This document shows positions 31,160 through 35,160 of a DNA stretch of 35,160 bases, piece after piece. Within the stretch, counting starts at the first letter, position 1. Each line of letters begins with the position of its first letter. The DNA comes from an uncultured Oscillospiraceae bacterium (GTDB taxonomy: Bacteria; Bacillota; Clostridia; Oscillospirales; Acutalibacteraceae). A program made the translations under genes and the position numbers. Location: assembly GCA_900543395.1 (NCBI GenBank), contig UQQT01000023.1, positions 1 to 35,160 of the forward strand. Reading direction: 5' to 3'. Below the pieces are notes generated by a model. It ran no database searches. It was not told where the DNA came from and saw only the letters and a list, made by a program, of their open reading frames with translations.

Positions 31160-31217
31160 AAAGGCTGAAAATCAAAACTCAACCGCATTTGCGATTATGT
31201 CATGATTTTCAGCCTTT
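31160..31217. terminator. bidirectional terminator, 15-bp perfect stem
   Basis: AAAGGCTGAAAATCA/TGATTTTCAGCCTTT with a 28-base loop, placed between convergent genes; T-rich sequence follows on both strands. Confidence 0.75.
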
Positions 31218-31237
31218 ATTAGTTTCAAATAAAACTA

Positions 31238-32092
31238 TTACGAAAAATTTAAAAAAAGCGATAACAGACGATCAATTTCAGCCTCGGATTGGTCGCTGAT
31301 TGCAATAGCAGCCATTCTGTCTCCGATTTTTCTCACACAAAAAACTCCATAGACAAAAATACCATCTGTATTATAATTAATAGACATAACGCTGTATTCA
31401 TAACCGGCAATGACACGTTTCGAATAGATATCATTTATCGTACAATTGAACGCTTGAGAAGATTCTGCTAAATCAGAAAATGACTTTTCTATATTTCTTT
31501 TGCAAGCGTCCAAATAACTCTCTTCTGTAATTATACTATAAGGTATCTTTTCAAAAGTAAGGTCAAATGAATTACCGATTTCTCCGCTGAAAATAATTAG
31601 TCCATGGTCTATATTGTCGTCTGAAACATAATCCGATTCTGTCCCATCAAAATAACCGACGGGAATAGAAAATTTCATATCTGCCCATTCGTTTGTATAA
31701 ACATTATCAGTTACAAAACCTTTCGAATATGCAACTTCTTCCTTCGGCTCGCCGTCATTGTCCGAATAGGCACTGTTATCAACATAACCGCTGTCAACAT
31801 CAGTTAAATCCGAATTTAAAAAATTGCCTATCAGTGCTGTTCGAATAACAAAACCGACAATACCCAAAACAAAAACCGAACAGACAATAAATACTATACC
31901 CCACGGTTTCATTTTTATTTTTTTTGCCGGTTTCGGCATAACGGGCGACTGATAAAATTCTGCCGAAGTTTGATTAAAATTATTCTTTTGTACATTTTTT
32001 TGATAAAAACCAAATTCAATTGAAGCGCAGTTAGGACAAAATTTTGTGTTGTCATCCACAATTGTTCCGCATCTCAAACATTGTTTTGCCAT
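31238..32092 (-). CDS. zinc-ribbon membrane protein with large extracytoplasmic domain
   Basis: A 284-residue protein. An N-terminal zinc ribbon (CLRCGTIVDDNTKFCPNC, residues 5-22) is followed by a linker, one transmembrane helix (about 66-88, WGIVFIVCSVFVLGIVGFVI) and an external domain of about 190 residues with beta strands (MKFSIPVGYFDGT, HGLIIFSGE, GYEYSVMSIN). Cytoplasmic ribbon plus external sensor-like domain is a common clostridial layout of unknown function. Second gene of an operon, 12 bases after its partner, with AAAAGGAG before the ATG. Codons are more A+T-rich than in adjacent core genes. Confidence 0.78.
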   Translation of the reverse strand: MAKQCLRCGTIVDDNTKFCPNCASIEFGFYQKNVQKNNFNQTSAEFYQSPVMPKPAKKIKMKPWGIVFIVCSVFVLGIVGFVIRTALIGNFLNSDLTDVDSGYVDNSAYSDNDGEPKEEVAYSKGFVTDNVYTNEWADMKFSIPVGYFDGTESDYVSDDNIDHGLIIFSGEIGNSFDLTFEKIPYSIITEESYLDACKRNIEKSFSDLAESSQAFNCTINDIYSKRVIAGYEYSVMSINYNTDGIFVYGVFCVRKIGDRMAAIAISDQSEAEIDRLLSLFLNFS

Positions 32093-32104
32093 ATATACTC
32101 CTTT

Positions 32105-33175
32105 TTACATGTTATAATTTTGAGATTTAAAGGTTTTATATTCTTTATCGAATTTTCTAAATGAATAGACAGCCAGTATTCCTGCAACAAGCCACCATAC
32201 CGGAGGCGTCATTCCTTCAATCATCGCAACAGCAAATTCAATTAAACTCAATATAAGAAGCAGCACGGCGAAAATTTTATTATAACTTAGATGCATACCA
32301 AGTGAAACTGCCGCAAGAATTAATGCATCAATAATTCCGTAGGGATTAAAAAAACATGAAAAAACAAATGTTACGGCTGCGCAGACATAACCAATAACGG
32401 CAGCTGCTTTTACATCTCTTTTTACAGATGCGGACGCATAATTTTTTATAAATTCTTTTTTGCTTATATTCTTATCAACGCTATCAAAATTCGCTTCATT
32501 TTGCATAGGATTTGAAATATTTTTGTCTGTACAACCAATATTGGAGGGCGTTGACTGCTGCGGCCGTACGCAAGTATCAAAAACATATCCGCAGTTTTGA
32601 CATTTGTTACGTTGCATACTCATTAAAGCTCCGCAATTGGGACAATATCCATTATTTACATTTTTACTATTACTCTGCATATAAAAACCACGTGAATTGT
32701 TTAATAATTCTGTCTCATCTGAAATAAGTAATTCGGTATCATTTTCATTATTATGTTTGTTTTGATTATAATTTACGCCTCTATTGACAGATTCTTGTCC
32801 GAAGCTGTTATAACCGACAAATCCGGTCTGTACATTCTCTCTTCCGTTTCTATTAAAAATAGATTCTATATATGCAATTCGAGTTTTCCAACGTCCCTTA
32901 ACTGCAGCTCCTACAAAACCATCAACAGACAATTCTCCTACAAAAACTCCCGGAACAATAGTATACTTCATCCATGTTTCCATTCTCACACAATTTCCGT
33001 TATATATGAATTTAAAAAATGTCGGAGCAGAAAAAATACCCATACCTTTTTTAAAAACATTCTCACCGTCGTATTCAATATATTTATATCCGTCATTTTG
33101 CAGATATGCCGTTATTTCATTTTGAATTTGCTGTAAATTTCCGTTTAACACAAAATTCTTTATATATCTTGCCAT
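32105..33175 (-). CDS. membrane protein with internal zinc ribbon
   Basis: A 356-residue protein. The N-terminal part (1-120) is a compact alpha/beta domain with MARYIKNFVLNGNLQQI and an aromatic strand (VRMETWMKYTIVPGVFVGEL). A low-complexity Asn/Gln linker precedes a zinc ribbon (CPNCGALMSMQRNKCQNCG, near residue 185). Three or four transmembrane helices form the C-terminus (about 255-345). The start is the ATG at 33175 after CAGGGGGAATT; ten residues upstream would be unsupported. Together with the smaller zinc-ribbon partner it forms an operon. No known function; a membrane stress or envelope role is only a guess. Confidence 0.75.
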   Translation of the reverse strand: MARYIKNFVLNGNLQQIQNEITAYLQNDGYKYIEYDGENVFKKGMGIFSAPTFFKFIYNGNCVRMETWMKYTIVPGVFVGELSVDGFVGAAVKGRWKTRIAYIESIFNRNGRENVQTGFVGYNSFGQESVNRGVNYNQNKHNNENDTELLISDETELLNNSRGFYMQSNSKNVNNGYCPNCGALMSMQRNKCQNCGYVFDTCVRPQQSTPSNIGCTDKNISNPMQNEANFDSVDKNISKKEFIKNYASASVKRDVKAAAVIGYVCAAVTFVFSCFFNPYGIIDALILAAVSLGMHLSYNKIFAVLLLILSLIEFAVAMIEGMTPPVWWLVAGILAVYSFRKFDKEYKTFKSQNYNM

Positions 33176-33198
33176 TGTAATTCCCCCTGATTTGACAT

Positions 33199-33212
33199 CT
33201 ATCATATGATAG
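33199..33212. promoter_or_regulatory. perfect palindrome at the zinc-ribbon operon start site
   Basis: CTATCATATGATAG, a 14-base uninterrupted palindrome located 4 bases downstream of the -10, at the expected transcription start. Typical position for a repressor operator. Confidence 0.55.
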
Positions 33213-33216
33213 TAAG

Positions 33217-33246
33217 AGTATATATTACCAATCTATATTTTGTCAA
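33217..33246 (-). promoter_or_regulatory. promoter of the zinc-ribbon operon
   Basis: On the minus strand, TTGACA, an 18-base spacer and TATACT, about 40 bases before the start codon. Confidence 0.75.
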
Positions 33247-33405
33247 TACTGTTTTAAAAAAGGGAATAAAATGCGAATTTTCGGCACGAAATGCATACAT
33301 ATTAGAGAAACTTTGAATTATTTTGCCGTAAAGATTTCAGCAACGGTTTTATTGGGATTGTATTTCCATGCAAAAAAAATTATTCGCCGAAATATTTTTG
33401 ACATA

Positions 33406-33434
33406 TTGACATCGGAACGGCAAACGCATATCAT
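33406..33434 (+). promoter_or_regulatory. aminotransferase promoter
   Basis: TTGACA, a 17-base spacer and TATCAT, 31 bases before the ATG at 33466. It lies inside an in-frame upstream extension and so excludes a longer protein. Confidence 0.75.
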
Positions 33435-33465
33435 TAATCTAAAAGGCATTAAAAGAGGAAATAAA

Positions 33466-34635
33466 ATGAAAAATTTATCATTGAGAACAAGAGATTTTAC
33501 CGATTCTGTCATACGCAGGATGACCAGGATTTCGAACGAATACAACGCCGTCAATCTCTCGCAGGGCTTCCCCGATTTCGACCCGCCGAAAGAGATTCTC
33601 GACCGGCTCGCGCAGGTTTCACACGGGGATTTTCACCAGTATTCGATAACGTGGGGCGCGCAGAATTTCCGCGAAGCTTTGGCTAAGAAGCAGTCGCGTT
33701 TCATGAGCATGGATATAGATCCGAATTCCGAAATCGTCGTAACATGCGGCAGCACGGAGGCAATGATGGCGGCAATGACGACCGTCGTCGACCCGGGCGA
33801 CAAGGTAATTGTTTTCTCGCCGTTTTATGAAAATTACTCCGCCGACGCGATTCTCTCGGGCGCAGAACCCATATATGTAGAGCTGACTCCGCCCGAATTC
33901 AAATTCGACACGGAAAAACTCGAAGAAGCGTTTAAGCAGAACCCGAAAGCGTTGATTCTCTGCAATCCGTCAAACCCGTGCGGAAAGGTCTTCACACTCG
34001 AAGAACTCAAAATTATCGCCGATCTCGCAGAAAAATACGACGTATACGTTATAACCGACGAGGTTTACGAACACATTGTTTATGAACCTAATAAGCACAT
34101 ATATTTCGCCTCGCTCCCCGGCATGAGAAAACGCACGATTTCTTGCAGTTCATTGTCAAAAACATACTCGATAACAGGCTGGAGACTCGGCTATATAATC
34201 GCCCCGCCCGAAATTATCGACACAGCTAAAAAAGTCCACGATTTTCTCACCGTCGGAGCCGCCGCGCCGTTACAGGAGGCCGCCGTCACGGGACTGAAAT
34301 TTCCGGACGAATACTATAAGGATTTACAGAATAAATACTCGTCAAAAAGAGAGCTGTTCTTAAAAGGACTTGACGATATCGGTATAAATCATACCGTTCC
34401 CGAGGGAGCGTATTACATACTGCTCGACATATCGGAATTCGGATTCGATTCAGACCTTGAATTCTGTGAAACGCTCGCCCGTGACGTGGGCGTCGGCGCG
34501 GTTCCCGGTTCGAGCTTTTTTAAAGAAAACGTCAACAGTCTGATCCGTCTGCACTTTGCAAAAAGGGACGAAACGCTGTACGAAGCGTTAAACAGACTCG
34601 AAACGATAAGAAAGAAAATCCCGTCAAGATATTAA
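33466..34635 (+). CDS. class I/II PLP-dependent aminotransferase
   Basis: A 389-residue fold-type I aminotransferase (aspartate/kynurenine-aminotransferase-like). The PLP lysine is Lys232 in SSLSKTYSITGWRLGYI; CNPSNPCGKVF holds the Asn that contacts PLP; Asp198 in ITDEVYEHIVYE pairs with the pyridine nitrogen; Arg near LIRLHFAK binds the substrate carboxylate. The N-terminal AVNLSQGFPDFDPP is typical of the subgroup annotated as methionine/kynurenine/aromatic transaminases; exact amino acid not decidable. AGAGGAAAT before the ATG at 33466. Monocistronic with promoter and terminator. Confidence 0.92.
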   Translation: MKNLSLRTRDFTDSVIRRMTRISNEYNAVNLSQGFPDFDPPKEILDRLAQVSHGDFHQYSITWGAQNFREALAKKQSRFMSMDIDPNSEIVVTCGSTEAMMAAMTTVVDPGDKVIVFSPFYENYSADAILSGAEPIYVELTPPEFKFDTEKLEEAFKQNPKALILCNPSNPCGKVFTLEELKIIADLAEKYDVYVITDEVYEHIVYEPNKHIYFASLPGMRKRTISCSSLSKTYSITGWRLGYIIAPPEIIDTAKKVHDFLTVGAAAPLQEAAVTGLKFPDEYYKDLQNKYSSKRELFLKGLDDIGINHTVPEGAYYILLDISEFGFDSDLEFCETLARDVGVGAVPGSSFFKENVNSLIRLHFAKRDETLYEALNRLETIRKKIPSRY

Positions 34636-34640
34636 AATAA

Positions 34641-34676
34641 CGGAGGACTGCCGATTCGGGCGATCCTCCGTTTTTT
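34641..34676 (+). terminator. aminotransferase terminator
   Basis: CGGAGGA/TCCTCCG seven-pair stem with a 16-base partly structured loop, then six T. Confidence 0.88.
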
Positions 34677-34677
34677 G

Positions 34678-34930
34678 TCAGTTAAAATTATTATATAATT
34701 CTGTGTATTTTCCGTTTATTTTCATTAGGTCATCATGTTTTCCGGATTCAATGATTCTGCCGTTATCCATAACATATATCTTATCACACTCTTTTACTGT
34801 TGATAATCTATGTGTAATCATAAACGACTGTTAAATCAGGATTTGAAAATAATGTTTTTTTGATTAACGATTCCGCTTCCGTTATCAAGAAAATTATAAT
34901 AAATTTCTGCTGAAATAATTGCCAACGAGT
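34678..34930 (-). pseudogene. remnant of an ABC-transporter ATPase C-terminus
   Basis: On the minus strand the last 47 codons (34821 to 34678) read MITHRLSTVKECDKIYVMDN and on to GRIIESGKHDDLMKINGKY: the H-loop and C-terminal end of an MsbA-type ABC exporter ATPase. Upstream the frame is broken; the preceding part is found in another frame as ESLIKKTLFSNPDLTVV (about 34826-34890). Walker A, Walker B and the membrane domain are absent. The 3' end of an exporter thus survived a deletion beside the aminotransferase terminator. Confidence 0.75.
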
Positions 34931-35087
34931 CAAATGCCATATATACACGTCCCAATTCTGTAAAAAAACAATAATAATATAAATTACAATAACATTATAG
35001 CATATTTACAATTATCAGCAATACGTTGCCTTATTTTATTATACATCAATATTTATCGGAATTTTATAAAACAATTTGCAAAAAATA
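34931..35087. other. A+T-rich stretch before the last promoter
   Basis: No convincing gene, RNA or repeat. Some short open stretches exist on the minus strand beyond the ABC remnant but nothing recognisable. Confidence 0.5.
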
Positions 35088-35116
35088 TTGAATTTTATAA
35101 TTTTCAATGGTACAAT
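35088..35116 (+). promoter_or_regulatory. promoter of the gene cut by the window end
   Basis: TTGAAT, a 17-base spacer and TACAAT, 37 bases before an ATG at 35153. Confidence 0.55.
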
Positions 35117-35152
35117 ATTCTAAAAGTTTTGTATTACAAGCGGTGATGTTTT

Positions 35153-35160
35153 ATGACTTT
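35153..35160 (+). CDS. start of a gene truncated by the window edge
   Basis: AGCGGTGATGTTTTATG provides a ribosome binding site and start codon; only the first two codons plus two bases are in the window (Met-Thr-), so nothing can be said about the product. Confidence 0.45.

Overview
The window looks like a chromosomal segment of an anaerobic, low-to-mid G+C Firmicute (class Clostridia, probably a Ruminococcaceae/Oscillospirales-type gut or rumen bacterium). The pointers are IreB, a Bacillus-type EndoA/MazF, FtsH, a BioY transporter, a Na+-pumping biotin-dependent decarboxylase, EFR1 and C_GCAxxG_C_C proteins, short type I dockerin proteins, a yjdF riboswitch, strong GGAGG-type ribosome binding sites and many TTGACA-17-TATAAT promoters. 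The species cannot be named from this sequence alone.

Layout. 1-1.7 kb: a YfcE-type phosphoesterase (-) divergent from an operon of three small unknown proteins (+). 1.7-4.3 kb: a GPH-type sugar symporter (-), a 53-residue amphipathic peptide (+), and an orphan MazF/EndoA (-). 4.3-6.6 kb: bifunctional NAD(P)HX epimerase/dehydratase (-), divergent from ireB and a small unknown gene (+). 6.6-7.8 kb: a lipoprotein and a short, strongly promoted transcript with a 41-codon ORF. 7.8-10.2 kb: ftsH and a membrane-anchor-free S26 peptidase-like protein (-). 10.37 kb: initiator tRNA-fMet.

10.45-15.63 kb is an accessory island lying directly behind the tRNA. It holds two leftover mobile-element genes (-), 20-bp iteron-like repeats, three co-directional genes with no recognisable function (the middle one frameshifted), a GTTTC palindrome array, and a decayed IS1182-like element bounded by GGGGGCTGT inverted repeats. 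Codon use differs by eye from the flanking core genes.

15.67-17 kb: tandem paralogous secreted proteins consisting only of signal peptide, acidic Pro/Thr/Ser linker and type I dockerin. 17.3-21.3 kb: a Na+-translocating decarboxylase operon in transcription order oadA, oadG, biotin carrier, oadB, HAD phosphatase, with a palindrome inside its promoter spacer. 21.7-26.0 kb: a deoxysugar operon (PrsA-like lipoprotein, rhamnulokinase-type kinase, L-fucose isomerase). 26.2-27.4 kb: bioY and an HD-domain hydrolase, convergent. BioY fits functionally with the biotin-dependent pump. 27.6-29.8 kb: an Mrp-type Fe-S carrier ATPase translationally coupled to a C_GCAxxG_C_C protein, then a TIM-barrel protein. 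29.8-31.1 kb: yjdF under its own riboswitch, then an EFR1 flavodoxin/ferredoxin fusion. 31.2-33.2 kb: two zinc-ribbon membrane proteins behind a promoter with a perfect palindrome. 33.4-34.7 kb: a PLP aminotransferase. 34.7-35.16 kb: a decayed ABC ATPase tail and the start of a new gene cut by the window edge.

Most core genes are routine. The strongest second-look items are the island genes A/B/C with their flanking repeats, the yjdF riboswitch with a visible anti-Shine-Dalgarno, the dockerin-only tandem pair, and two very small genes (53 and 41 residues). Identifications rest on reading conserved motifs; no database search was possible.
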